64,000 nucleotides of DNA from positions 19,980,626-20,044,625 of the forward strand of contig NC_135562.1 of the NCBI RefSeq assembly GCF_964340395.1, read 5' to 3'. Below the pieces are notes generated by a model. It ran no database searches and was not told the origin of the DNA. It saw only the letters and a program-made list of their open reading frames with translations. Shown piece after piece: positions 49,801 to 61,292 of the stretch. Origin of the DNA: Glandiceps talaboti. Lineage: Eukaryota > Hemichordata > Enteropneusta > Spengelidae. Positions within the stretch are counted from its first letter, which is position 1, and each line of letters begins with the position of its first letter. The translations under genes were made by a program, and so were the position numbers.

Positions 49801-50197
49801 TTGCTATCTTCAAATGAAGGCTAGGGGTCTTTCAAGACTACTGTTACTCGCGGAAAATGCACAGTGCATGTGCGCACTTCGTTTGTACATTCCCGCACAA
49901 AGAATGTTTAATTTGCTGCACAAAGTTACAATTTTTAACTGGACACATTTTATTTCAAAGTTAAGCCAGCGTACAATAGTGATATAAGATACATATTATC
50001 CAGGAGTCAGTGTACAGTCACTTTAGTGAACTATTCATTTAAATCGCGCATGCTAGGAATCGTCATGTAAATAACGATTTTACTAGCATCGCTATGTATT
50101 CAAAAAGTAGCTTTTTTCTTTCTTTCCCCAAAAAATCTCAGGGGGGGAAGCTGCCCCCCTTGCCCCCCCCCCCCCCGCAGGCTACGGTACTGCATAC

Positions 50198-51010
50198 TGT
50201 TTTTGACATAACACAAGTTCTCATTTAATTTATTGAGTATATAGGCTACTGAATGCACAAGCTTTGAACATGAACTGCTATGGTATTGTACAGACGTATT
50301 TGTTCGGTAAACGACCTCTTCTGAGGTTTAACTTGATTTAAATCATGAGCAAAATATACCACCTGAGAATTTTCATGAACCCTAAGAACCTCCAATTGTC
50401 ATGGTATTTCTAATTGCGATGCCGCCCTGCAACCCCCCCTCCCCCCGCGACGTGAATTCTGACCGCGATTAAGCCCCCCTCCCTGGCATGAATTGTGATC
50501 GCAGCCTCAGCCGCTCTTATATTGATCAATTCAGCTCTTGATAGCATGATTGTAAATCATCAATACATGTTAAAGTGAATAATACTATTTTGCAAATCAT
50601 ACGCCCTTTCCGAGAATTTTGCGTAGTAAAAACAAAGTCACAACATAGTTGTCCACAAGAGGCACTGTTGTCGCCGGTCGATCCGATCCGATCCGATCCA
50701 TATATCTGATCCGATACAACTGTTAACATCTTGTTCTGTAATTACATCCTTCCGATAATAAAGTAGTACCTTAGCTAGTATCACCCCCCCCCCTCCAAAT
50801 GTAATTATTTACACCAGTTGTATCTTTCCAATGATGATTTACAGTTATGTCACTGACATACACAAAAGACTAACCAGTATTTATTTTACATCCAATGCTA
50901 ACGTTCTATGGCCCTGCGCGTAGTCTTACATATTCAATGTAAAGTGGTTATCGAACAAGAGCACACCTTCCCTCTCCTGAGAGCGTCGCGGAGGGCTCCC
51001 TACTGTCGCC
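50198..51010. other. Spacer, no gene seen
   Basis: Noncoding, with C-rich runs near 50430 and 50784 and a short (GATCC)n tract at about 50678-50699. Confidence 0.4.
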
Positions 51011-51166
51011 GCAGATAAATTTTTTCTAACTACCTATTTTTGCATATTGTCCTATCCCATTATGTAACAGCAGCACATGTTGCGGCCGATAGTGGCTCTC
51101 CATTTACCATGTAAACATCGATATCCAATCACGTTCTCGGAAGGTAGTTAGAAAAAAATTATCTGC
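51011..51166. mobile_element. 156-bp MITE-like inverted repeat
   Basis: A left terminus (51011-51035) starting GCAGATAAATTTTTTCTAAC and a right terminus (51142-51166) that is its complement at 24 of 25 positions. No ORF. A related inverted pair built on TTTTTTCTAACTACC occurs inside the foldback elements at 26.3 and 33.3 kb. Confidence 0.85.
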
Positions 51167-51560
51167 TCCAATTCCCCTACATGGCGTCAGAAATCGGTTG
51201 ATATCTTTGGTAAGCGTGGTCCGATTGTAACAACAACGCGATTTATCAGAAGATTATTAAATTTGGGAACTAGGAAGGGATGGAAGGTAAAATCTTCGAA
51301 ATGTTTGCCCAGTACAACGGCCGGTTGAATGTTCATGTTTATGTACGGTAATGGTGGCTGCCTTTCATACCTTGTGTTTTCTTTCGCAGTGAGTGAACCT
51401 GCGCGATCACAGAAACAAGTGTAATTTTATCCCTTTCGTATATAGTTGGTTATGTACGTCAATATTAACGATATTATCGACATTATATTGTAATCTGATA
51501 GAAATATTCTGAGACATAACTCGGGAAACAAATGCCTGTGGATAAATCTTTCAATCCTGG
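51167..51560. repeat. Rearranged relic of the foldback element family
   Basis: Sections match the elements at 25983 and 32944 in a different order and orientation: TCAGAAATCGGTTGATATCT is inverted relative to them, while GAAATGTTTGCC...AACGGCCGGTTGAA and the GCGATCACAG/CGGGAAACAA arm are direct. Confidence 0.75.
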
Positions 51561-52680
51561 GATCAATTTTGTAGCTGCTCTTTGTACTGATTCGATGGTG
51601 TTTCTTTGACTTGATTTATATGATGTCCAGACTGAGGTCCGATTAGTCTACGATACAGAAAAATGAAAGTGTCCTGGTCGAGAAACTTTAAAGTCCTCCA
51701 TACTATTCCCAATAGGCAGTTTGTACAATCTTAAGCTTGTTTATGTGTTGGTCAAAAATTAGTTTAGATTTCAACTCGCCCCAGTTTCAACTCGCCCCAA
51801 TCTCAGTGCATCAGATTTGTGGGCTGATTGCTTGTTTTTATTTTTCATCACGTGTTTCACATAAAAAATCTGGTTTTCTTACGAAAACAATGGATGGATA
51901 AACCAAGTAGAAAGTCAAAACATAGTGGACACATGATGTTCTATACCGTAACGTATTTTACATGTATAACTAATGATTATAACCATATGCATAGACCCAC
52001 CCACCCACTATGCCGTATGTGACCTTTACTGTTGTGCTGTTGATTTTTTTACATTCACCATCACAAACATGTTTTTTGTTAATTCCATGAAAGATTCTAT
52101 GAGAAAATGTGATTTGACATCAGAATGTGGAGTCATAATGTGAAAGTTTTAGATTCATCAGAATGTGAACATAAATTCAAAAAAAATTCCATGTTCCTAT
52201 CACCTGTCTTTTACAATATTATGAAGTGAAAGTGAAGTACTGTGATTTAAGAGTTTAGATTTATAGTACCTCTCTTTCACTTTCTTTTTTCAATAGGAAC
52301 AAGGCATGATAGGCGCATAGAATTTTGTTGACTTTATGTTTGAAATGTGAAGAATCTAAAACACTCCGAAACATCATGACTCTGTAGTTTATTGTCAAGT
52401 TACACATTTTCATTGACTAATTAACAGAATTAATGAAAAATTGTGTTGTCACCCCCAAAACACACTCACTTTGGGTCAGTATAAAATAATCAACACCATG
52501 AAAAAATGTATACATAGTCACATTTCTGAAAATATATAGTTTCAGATAGTTACCATCATTATGTACTGAGCATCTTTCATTTTAATGTAGGTAATCATTG
52601 TGTCTAGAAACACAGTATGCGTGGTCTTGGTTGATACTACTCGAATGAATCTCAGTAGAGTCATTACCAGTAGGTACTCT
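51561..52680. other. Spacer, no gene seen
   Basis: AT-rich, no motif recognised. Confidence 0.4.
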
Positions 52681-53215
52681 TTATGTTGTTGTGTCAGGTA
52701 TTATGAAGTCATCAACAAATTTACCAATGACTGTGTTTATGTACTCTTTCTTACAGATGGTCTTGCTGATGTGTATATGAGGGATGTGATGGTTTGGTTT
52801 GCTGGTAGTTGATGCCATCTCAAAGACTTTCAGCACACCCTCTATGACAAAATATTTGACAACTAGTGTCAGGAATTGTTTTACTGCATCAAAGTTCTTG
52901 TTCATATCAGCAGGTATGTTATTACATTGTAGTTCTCTGTAAAATTTCAGAGAATTTTTGTCTCGTAATGATTCCTGTTTATACATCTGTTGCCACAGTA
53001 CAACAAGATACACCCTCCAGGCATGCCAGTTTTCAATGACATTTGATTTTCATGTTCAAATCATTCAGCATTAGGATGATAATCCCAATGAATGTACTTG
53101 CTCTTCTGTGCTCTTATGGTCAATTCAGCACCACCAAAGTGTATCTCACCACATTGTTGATCAACCTCATTGGAGACAGTGGCTACAAATTCTTTACTAA
53201 TTGGGATAAATCACA
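52681..53215 (-). pseudogene. Decayed coding relic, unidentified (possibly DUF6589-like)
   Basis: On the minus strand a protein-like reading runs from about 53215 with stops and a frame change. An upstream part contains GEIHFGGAELTIRAQKS. After a frame slip near 53040 comes NWHAWRVYLVVLWQQMYK, then an open frame to 52681 with SLKFYRELQCNNIPADMNKN and VKQFLTLVVKYFV. The composition and the continuous Trp/Tyr-rich text look like real protein rather than chance. The DMNKNFDAVKQFL segment reminds me of transposon-associated DUF6589 proteins, but I am not confident. No complete domain, start or splice site is evident. Confidence 0.4.
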
Positions 53216-53365
53216 TTGACTTAAAGCAATTGATGGGGAGAATGGGTGCCATCTGTTCATCCATCTGTTTGCCTGTCCATCCGTAATATGTCATTTCTCA
53301 GACATGCAATATGCTGCTTCATTCATATAGGTGACCATATATCATGTGGTACATATGCACCTCAC

Positions 53366-53432
53366 AGACAGACAGATGCCGGGCGATCCCTATAGCACTA
53401 CTGAACCTCAGTTCAGTTGTGCTGAAAACTGT
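53366..53432 (+). repeat. Repeat with CAGACA tract and hairpin, copy 2
   Basis: CAGACAGACAGATGCCGGGCG followed by AGCACTACTGAACCTCAGTT and CAGTTGTGCT. Same orientation as 42396-42468. Confidence 0.7.
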
Positions 53433-54901
53433 AATACCCAGACAGTCCATTCAAGGCATGTATGCTGGTAACTAAAACCCGATTTTTGTTCTTCTTTAAA
53501 TACAGATAATGAGAAGAACATTTAGCTAGGGATGGGAAAAAACATTGTGCAACTACAAGTAAACATCCATCTAGATTCTACATGTATGTAAATCAAAGAT
53601 GATACCATGTCTGCTCATATTGAGAAAGAAGACACAAACCCACATGGATGTGATGAAGGAAGGACTTCAGTGATAGTCAAGGTCAACAGGAACATGAATA
53701 AAATTTCTTTTCAAGACTGATGTGAATTAGCTGAAATAAACAATCTTGAATTTTGACACCTATGATCATTTAATTTTCACTGGGAAATGATAACCACGCT
53801 ATTTGGATGTTTTACCAGTGTTGGCAAGAAATAGATGTATTATGGACAATTAAGTTTCCACAGAGATTTCATTTATGAGAAGATACATGATTGAGTGTCA
53901 CAGTGAATTGATTGTGACAATAAGGAATATTTCATCAGTATGGTACTCTGTAATATACACACTGCATCTAAGTACTCTATAGTGTGTGATATCATAGTGT
54001 ATGGTACTCTATGGTGTGTGATATCATAGTGTACTATACTGAATTGAATCACTCCAAAATGTATCTATTTCATTCAGACTAATTTTTTTTTAGGTCAAGG
54101 TTTATTTTACTGATACATGTACTTCATGTTACTGTATATTAAGTTGTTATATATTTCATAGGCTTCTCCACTGTCTATGGATGTTCAATGTTTTCATGGT
54201 CATTATAGTTGCGCACACACACACACACACACACAACTCAGTCATCCAGTTCCCTGCAGAAAGTTGTCACGTTTTCGCAGGACTTTAATGAAACATTCTT
54301 TGTAGTCCATGGCCATACCCTAGTACAAATATTTTTTAATGATTCAAGTTGTAGAAGTGAGTATTTTGCTCATCACTGCCCAATTTGAAGAATGATACTT
54401 AAAGGTGCATCTCATCGCAATAAAACTTGTTATTAGTCGCCCGTAGGGAATTTTACATTGGGTTCAGTATATCTGTCTGTGAGTGCATGTGTGTATTCAC
54501 CCTCATGTCTCTGGCATGCACCAAAAAACAAACCAAAAAAAAAAAATTAAACCACACCTGGCACAAAGGTAACATACCATACGAGACATATGCACGTCTA
54601 TTTGTTTTATGACTGAATCAAATATGGCCAAATATGGCAGCCATATTTGTTGAAAAATTTCACAATATGTATCGGATGTATAAATCACAGTGACTCCATT
54701 CAAGTGCCTACCCTCATATTATCAATGATGAACTTTCTAATGAGACATTCATATTTGAATCTCAAGAAGTTGAATACACAAAAGACACCTTTTAAATTTC
54801 TATTCCCAAAGGTAAGCTTCCGTTTTATATCTGATCTTTGACTTTGATCTCCACATTCAAGGTCAAATAGCAGTTGGTCAAAAAATGATGCAGTTTTGTA
54901 T
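53433..54901. other. Spacer, no gene seen
   Basis: Contains a (CA)n tract at 54213-54234. The ORFs here lack motifs. Confidence 0.4.
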
Positions 54902-55190
54902 CTAGAGAAACCGTAAAAATTTGCACAATAACTTTGCCATATAACACAACAGTTGGGATGATGTCTTTGAGTGAAAGCTTGTTTGAGTACTTGTTTTACA
55001 TGCAGTTTTACATGATATTTGAGTGCTTGTCTGTCTTTGTAATAAATTGTACCGTGTCTTGAACTCGTTTTCAGTAAGTCCGACATACGTTTCGCGGATA
55101 TTGGTGTCTTTACGCTGAACTGTTGCCTGGTATACCACGCTCTTTTGTAAACATTTCCCGTCCACAGCTTCATTCCGCAACAATTTGTCA
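54902..55190 (-). pseudogene. Penelope-like element relic: GIY-YIG endonuclease fragment
   Basis: The minus-strand frame from 55183 reads AVDGKCLQKSVVYQATVQRK followed closely by ETYVGLTENEFKTRYN. This is the N-terminal part of a GIY-YIG nuclease as found at the C-terminus of Penelope-like retroelements: VVY stands for GIY, YVG for YIG, and the conserved Arg of the GLTE...FKTRY helix is present. After TRYN the frame loses similarity (an NH-x2-SF motif would be expected), so it is truncated or shifted. No reverse transcriptase is visible upstream on this strand. In the family the domain nicks target DNA for insertion. Confidence 0.7.
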
Positions 55191-55684
55191 AGAAACTCAA
55201 CAGAACTAAGTAAGTATGTATGGTTTCTTAAGGATAAAGAAATTGATTACGACATCACATGGAAAATTATCGCACGCGCGCGACCGTACAACAGCTCCAG
55301 TCAGAGATGTAATCTCTGCATAACTGAAAAGTATATTATAATTTGTCAACCACATCGTTGCACTCTAAATAAACGGAATGAACTTGTGTCGTCGTGTAGG
55401 CATAGACATAAATCATTATTGCAGAAAAATTAACTATGCTAATACGCTATGTTACTAGGTAGATATTCCCTGTTAGGAACATTAGAATAATAGAATTTAA
55501 CGGTAAGGAAACGCAGATACTATATTCCATTCTACCCCTGATGAGTGAGGACTACGCACCTCACGAAACAGTTCTGTAGGGTCTATAGCATATAATTTGG
55601 TTCAAATTTTCAAAACCTGTATTTAATTCGCTCTACTACCCGTATTGAGCACTTTTATGTGGTTTTATCTACATCCAGTCAATT
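55191..55684. other. Spacer, no gene seen
   Basis: Noncoding, leading to the TA array at the left edge of block B. Confidence 0.4.
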
Positions 55685-55707
55685 ATATATATATATATAT
55701 AATTATA

Positions 55708-55745
<38 letters not shown>
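55685..55745. repeat. (TA)n microsatellite
   Basis: An interrupted TA array at the left boundary of block B, counterpart of 2110-2197. Confidence 0.93.
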
Positions 55746-55747
<2 letters not shown>

Positions 55748-57184
55748 GACATATGAAAGTCATTGTTTTGCCACATATGCAAATTTGACGGAATGACAGC
55801 CATATGTATTTTAAAAATCAATCTTTACTATGTACTAGCTGAATAATTGTAAATCACGGAGATTCAAAGTGTCTAATCCCAGGATACTTGGTGCAAGTTT
55901 TTGTATAAGACAATCTATATTGACCAGTAATCACCATCTGTTTCCACATAATTTGATTTGCAAAAGTTAGTTATGAAAGCTAATGTCACAATTTATATAT
56001 TTGACACATTTTTATTAAGTTACCTTTTAAATGGCCACGACTTGAATAATGAAACTACACACATGATTACATTGTTATACAAATACAAAATATCTCGATT
56101 GATTACGTCATTTTGCACATTAACTAGTTATATTAAGAGAGAATTCACACCGTTTTCTCAACGGAAAGTTCTAAAACTCTTTGACTTAAGAAAAGAGGTG
56201 AATGTTCTATTATGTTAATGCTTAAATGTACATTATAGACTATTTCACTAGTAGTATAATAGCACATGAAAAATCTTCATATAATAATACCCTGTAAAAT
56301 ACGTTATGTCGCTCCGCCGTCAATGGTGTTGATCTTGAAGAGGGCTGTCCGATCTATGAGGGCGCCCCAGCATGGCATACCTTACAGGTTCATGAAAATG
56401 ATAAGTAAAAAAAAAATACTGCACACAAAGAGGATCCGAGTAACATGAATATTCTAAGTCGGAAATAAACATGTAAAATAATTTGATATATTATCAAGCT
56501 CTGTTTATATTTAATTTCCTGCTCAGTAATGGCTTGCATTTGCAATGTATCTATCAAAGTTCTGCGAACTGTATTGTTGATGTGTGACTACCATGGCAAC
56601 GGATGACAAAAAGTAGCATTCGAACATTCTTTTCTTTATCCTAAGACACATGTATATCTCTTCTTTTAAATCTGATGATTGACAAAAAACACATAATTAC
56701 ATATATTATATAATTTTGAATGTGACGTCACTTCACTCTGATACAGACGTTGTCGACTTTGTACAAAACTCTGACACACACTTGAAAAGAACAAACTAGT
56801 ATCCTGTTATTTGGAATCTTTGATAGAAAGCTAATTTGGAACTTTAGAAACTCAAAATACTACAATACTTATATTCTCATGAACTTGTCTCTAACACCAT
56901 AAATACTTGGTGTTAATACTCACAATTTTGATATAAAACAGGATTTCTTGATGTCTCTGTAAAATTAAAATTGAGAGACAATGAATTACATAGACCATTA
57001 CTAAGAGTTAGGCATCATATTATCATATAGATTTTACCCATTTGTTCAACTACGAATGAAAAGTACAAGGTTTTTGTAAGCATATAAGAGTTGATTACCC
57101 TTTTGGTGCTAACTACATCTATGACGTGTGATCACTGTACAGGATGGGAAGCAATTTACGACATATACCAGCATAGAAATTGTC
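55746..57184. repeat. Duplicated block B, part 1 (matches 2198-4553)
   Basis: Lacks the 0.8-kb palindrome-bearing insertion of A. It has small private insertions, for example near 56033-56044 and 56104-56130. Confidence 0.9.
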
Positions 57185-57326
57185 AAGGTTAATTGAAAGG
57201 CAGGTTATGCACCACTATTGCCAATAATTTGAATAAATACTTAGGAAACAGGTGTACAACAAAATGTGCATTCAGGAAATATACAGGCAACATATCGACT
57301 CATTCTACTGGCAAGTCATGAATGCT
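57185..57326. other. Block B sequence at the site of the 4.8-kb element
   Basis: About 140 bases with no match in A. They occupy the place where A carries 4554-9943, so this site lacks the 4.8-kb element. Confidence 0.7.
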
Positions 57327-57446
57327 GTTATTGCCGTTGGGCTGTTATTAGTCCCACAAAACAATTCAAAGAATCATTACTTAAATGTCAGAGATAATCA
57401 ACGTTTGGAAAAATAGACATAGCTGTATAAAAAAGTAAGACCTACA

Positions 57447-57671
57447 TTAGTCAGCATGTTGTGTCATCAACTCCTGTGGAACTGTTTCCACTTCGACTTG
57501 TTGTTTCTTAGGCGCCAGTACTCTGTTCAATTTGGTATTTGTCAAGAACGAAGTAGACGTCGAATAGAGTGACCGTGTTCTTCGTTCCCGCCTAGACGAT
57601 GTAAAGTATACTTGCTTTTGAGGTCGTTTGCACTGACAGATACTATAAGTATACATGTACTTCAGGTCTGC
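57447..57671 (-). CDS. Second GPCR copy, exon 4 (C-terminal tail)
   Basis: 74 codons plus stop, with acceptor TTTACTTTTTTTACCAG. Compared with 10068-10292 it has six amino-acid replacements (including Arg to Gln in CRC/CQC and Lys to Thr in the basic stretch) and about four silent changes, no stop and no frameshift. It joins in phase 0 to 59333-59554. The tail is diverging faster than exon 3, as is usual for receptor C-termini. Confidence 0.82.
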   Translation of the reverse strand, partial: ADLKYMYTYSICQCKRPQKQVYFTSSRRERRTRSLYSTSTSFLTNTKLNRVLAPKKQQVEVETVPQELMTQHAD

Positions 57672-58615
57672 CTGGTAAAAAAAGTAAATGAGACGACTAA
57701 ATCATTCACAGGGGTACACACTCACTTTTGTTTTGGGTTGGGGGGGGGGGGGGTCTGTTGCATAATAAAGGGACCTGTAGCGTTCTTAACCATATTTACG
57801 AGTACGTATTGCTTGCTTCGCTCAGATGTGGTATTTAGGCATAATATATATAGGGTACAATGATATAAATACTAAAAAGGTGAAGAAAACCTCCTCATGC
57901 CATCAATCATACTTAACAGCAGAATGTGATGTTGATGGTAATGAAGGTATGTGATGTGACGCCATTGATACCTTATGTCTCATTATCATTCAGTAACCTT
58001 ATCACTCTATGTATTTGCTTTGAGTGCAATCGGTGTTGAGCGTAGGTATATAGTAGGTAGCAGGGAACTTTTACAATATACCAAAACCATGGAAACAGCT
58101 AGGTTATAGCATGACTGAGGCTACAAGACTAATATCAACACAAGATTAACAAAACCGTAAATGACACACATCATCTCCCTCTAATAAAGGAATACACTTT
58201 CAATTACGAAAAACAAATTAAATTAAACGTGGACTGTTTTTGAGCAGTAAAAGATGGCCGTTCTGTAGAATCTCATTTGTATCCACTGTCATACATAATA
58301 TAACTTATTTTAATTAATTGAACTAAAATGCATGTTTCAGAAGTCGGGAAATAACTTTATATTACTGAGGCAATGCAGTACGATGTTAGCAACATTTGAA
58401 ATATTGTTGTTAAAAGTGACATCATAAACGATACTCTGCAATAGAAGGTCGGCCAAGATAAAAAGGGTCGCATGCAATAATCTTAACCATATCTAGTTCC
58501 AACAAGAATCTAGTACAAGACATGAAAGTGGGTAAAGTGGGGTAGCGACACAAAGGACATTGACGTTTTTGTCTGAACCTTTACTAGTGAAGTCATGCCT
58601 GATTCCGAAGCATAT

Positions 58616-58782
<167 letters not shown>

Positions 58783-59332
58783 TTGTTTTGTAAATTTGTC
58801 TCCTTTTAGGAATTTACAAAACCCAATAAAAATATTAACATCGATCAAGTCTGACAGAAAGCCTGCATCTACCACGTAATTATTGCTGCATAAACAAAGT
58901 GTACTCAGTACTTATTGAAGCATACTTAATGGGGAACAGCATTCCAGGAAAGTGGGTATTTTCAAAAACTGTGGGTTTTGAAGAGTAATTTCTTTATTTT
59001 ACATCACATAATTGTTGCTTGATTGCAAAGAAACATCAAAATGAAATTCTTGTTCTTGTCCTTAGAGTCATGAATATTCAGTTTGTATCTAATGTTAAGA
59101 TCCACAAGGCAATGGTGTTCCACTAAAATGTCGAAGGATGTCATGGGGTGCAATCGACTGTTCCAGCATTGACATTACCACAATATACAAACTAGGTTTT
59201 ATGTAAGTATTTCACTGAGTAAAAAGTTTACAAACTCAGCTTGTGCTACTTTCATCATGTACTATACTTATATATGAACTCGAATCACCATAAACCTATA
59301 CAATATGATGATGATAAAAGAGAAATGCTTAC

Positions 59333-59554
59333 TCTGAAGCCGTCATTCATGAAGCTATAAATAATAGGATTCATGAAACTATTGGACATGGCCAACCACA
59401 GCACACATGCATTTATCTTCCGTATTCTATCTTGTGCCTCCAAGTCTTCCACATGGTAAACAATAGGGTTAAATTTCGCCACCAGATTGAATATGTGAAG
59501 GGGTAACCAGCAAACAGCGAACATCACTACCACAACAATCAACATCTTTATAAC
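59333..59554 (-). CDS. Second GPCR copy, exon 3 (TM6-TM7)
   Basis: 74 residues identical to 12137-12358, from VIKMLIV to NDGFR with CWLP and NPIIY intact. The acceptor (TTTCACAG) and donor (AGA|GTAAGC) are both preserved. The four base differences from A fall at third codon positions and are all silent. Exons for TM1-TM5 would lie to the right of this window on the minus strand; the ~4.4 kb of block B visible beyond it is homologous only to A's intron 2. Confidence 0.92.
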
Positions 59555-59801
59555 CTGTGAAATGATATGTGAATTAGAACATTGTTAGAATATATTCCTT
59601 GAATAAGGGTAGATGTACAATGTCGCCATCAGATTTAATTAGCAATGGATAACCAACAAATAATGAACAGTACTACCACAACAAGTAAAATATCACCTAT
59701 GTGAAGTTAGAAAATATTCACTGAATGGGAATGCAGTATATGGTTACAGCTGCACACAGAGTGTTCACCAGAAGACTATTTATGACATGGATTTACGCAC
59801 C

Positions 59802-60275
59802 TGTCCTGAAAATATTACTAATGTAGCTTTTAGTTTTAATAAGTTATTGGCATATTTTTGATTGGCCACAAAAAAGAAAAAAATAGTTTCTCGTCAGGAA
59901 ATGTCGTCTAAAGTGGTGCGACTTTATCACCATTTTCTAAAACACGACTGGCTCAATTCAAACGAAATGTATTGCATGTGTTCTGTAGGGTAGTGACAAG
60001 AACTGATTAAGTTTCGGTAAACATCCCAAGAATGTTAACGAGAAATTTACATAATTAATGGTTTTCGGTAATTAGGCTATATCTCAAGAATGAACCCTTC
60101 AAATTCAATATAATTTGATACATACATTTGCAATACCAGAGCGCACTTATCCTGAAAATATTATTGATGTAGCTTTTAGTTTTAATAAATTATTGGCATA
60201 TTTTTGTAGGCCACTAAAAAGGAAAAAATAGTTTCTCATCAGGAAATGTTGTCTAAAGTGGTACGACGATGCACT
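59802..60275. repeat. Direct repeat pair (~125 bp) unique to block B
   Basis: CCTGAAAATATTA...GATGTAGCTTTTAGTTTTAATAA through GGAAATGT(C/T)GTCTAAAGTGGT occurs at about 59802-59927 and again at about 60147-60273. Block A has the minisatellite region instead. Confidence 0.85.
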
Positions 60276-60477
60276 TATTTTTTTTACATTCTCAACAAAT
60301 GTCACAGTACATGTTGTGATGGCCAGGAGATCACTAACAGCAATGAGAAAATAACAATCAATGAGAAAAAATAACTAACTTATTACATATTTTCTGTTGT
60401 ATTCCAACAATTGTCTGTAGGAACGACAATCTCAAAACTGTGCCCTTATTGAAGACATTCAGTTTACATCTGGTCTT

Positions 60478-61292
60478 AATCGTGTGTTGAAAGTCAAAAT
60501 CGTTAAGAATGGTTTTTGGCCGACAATAACTAAATTGACTAAAAATAAACGCCTACGTCATATCTAAATAAATCCAAGAGGTCGATATGAATTTTGTGAA
60601 AATGTAGTGAATTCTCGCTAGTAGAATGTAATTTCATGCCTTAATTACTTTCAAGCCCGATTACAAGAGACAGGTGTGTTGCTGATCGATGAAAACTATC
60701 ATTCAGTAGGATACTGAAGGTCTGATAAGCCGCAAATACCTAATCAGAAAGAAATTCGTGTTGCTTGAAGTAAATAGCTTTTACCATTGTGCTGTTTCCA
60801 TCATTTTTGTGAAAATGTAGTGAATTCTCGCTAGTAGAATGTAATTTCATGCCTTAATTACTTTCAAGCCAGATTACAAGAGACAGGTGTGTTGCTGATC
60901 GATGAAAACTATCCCAATCAGAAAGAAATTCGTGTTGCTTGAAGTAAATAGCTTTTACCATTGTGCTGTTTCCATCATATTAAATAATTCACTCCGCTTT
61001 ATAAACGTGTATTATAAGATTAAAAACAGAAATCCTGAATGTTGATAAGAGCTATTAGTTCAGCCCTCACCTATCAGACCTATATGTGATTACCCTCTAG
61101 CAAATTGTTAAGAAGTGAGAACATTTGATTTCACTTTAGATCTAAGGTTATCAGTCATATATCATATATCAAACCACACCACATCAAGCTTGACGTAGAT
61201 ACAGGATAAAGGCCTATATCATTTGATGAAATGCCGTGAATATACAAACATTTCATCAACAAATACAATCTACACACATTGTATATTCTCAG
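60478..61292. repeat. Duplicated block B, part 3 (matches 13848-14753)
   Basis: Noncoding. Within it about 170-200 bp is locally duplicated (60596-60795 and 60811-60980, both starting GTGAAAATGTAGTGAATTCT). It ends at CTCAG, the empty site of the 3.6-kb element. Confidence 0.85.

Larger units (their letters stand above)
47308..50192. mobile_element. 2.9-kb hAT-like inverted-repeat element with CATAC target duplication
   Basis: The left end is CAGGGCCGTAGCCTG and the right end, inverted, is CAGTACCGTAGCCTG (13 of 15 match). Both termini are followed inward by G/C homopolymer runs. CATAC flanks both sides (47303-47307 and 50193-50197). CAG...CTG ends and a 5-bp duplication fit hAT-related elements that use short target sites; this is inference. 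No transposase is seen: the ORF at 47708-48136 (minus) has no motif. A CR1-like LINE fragment lies inside (about 48880-49800). Confidence 0.8.
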
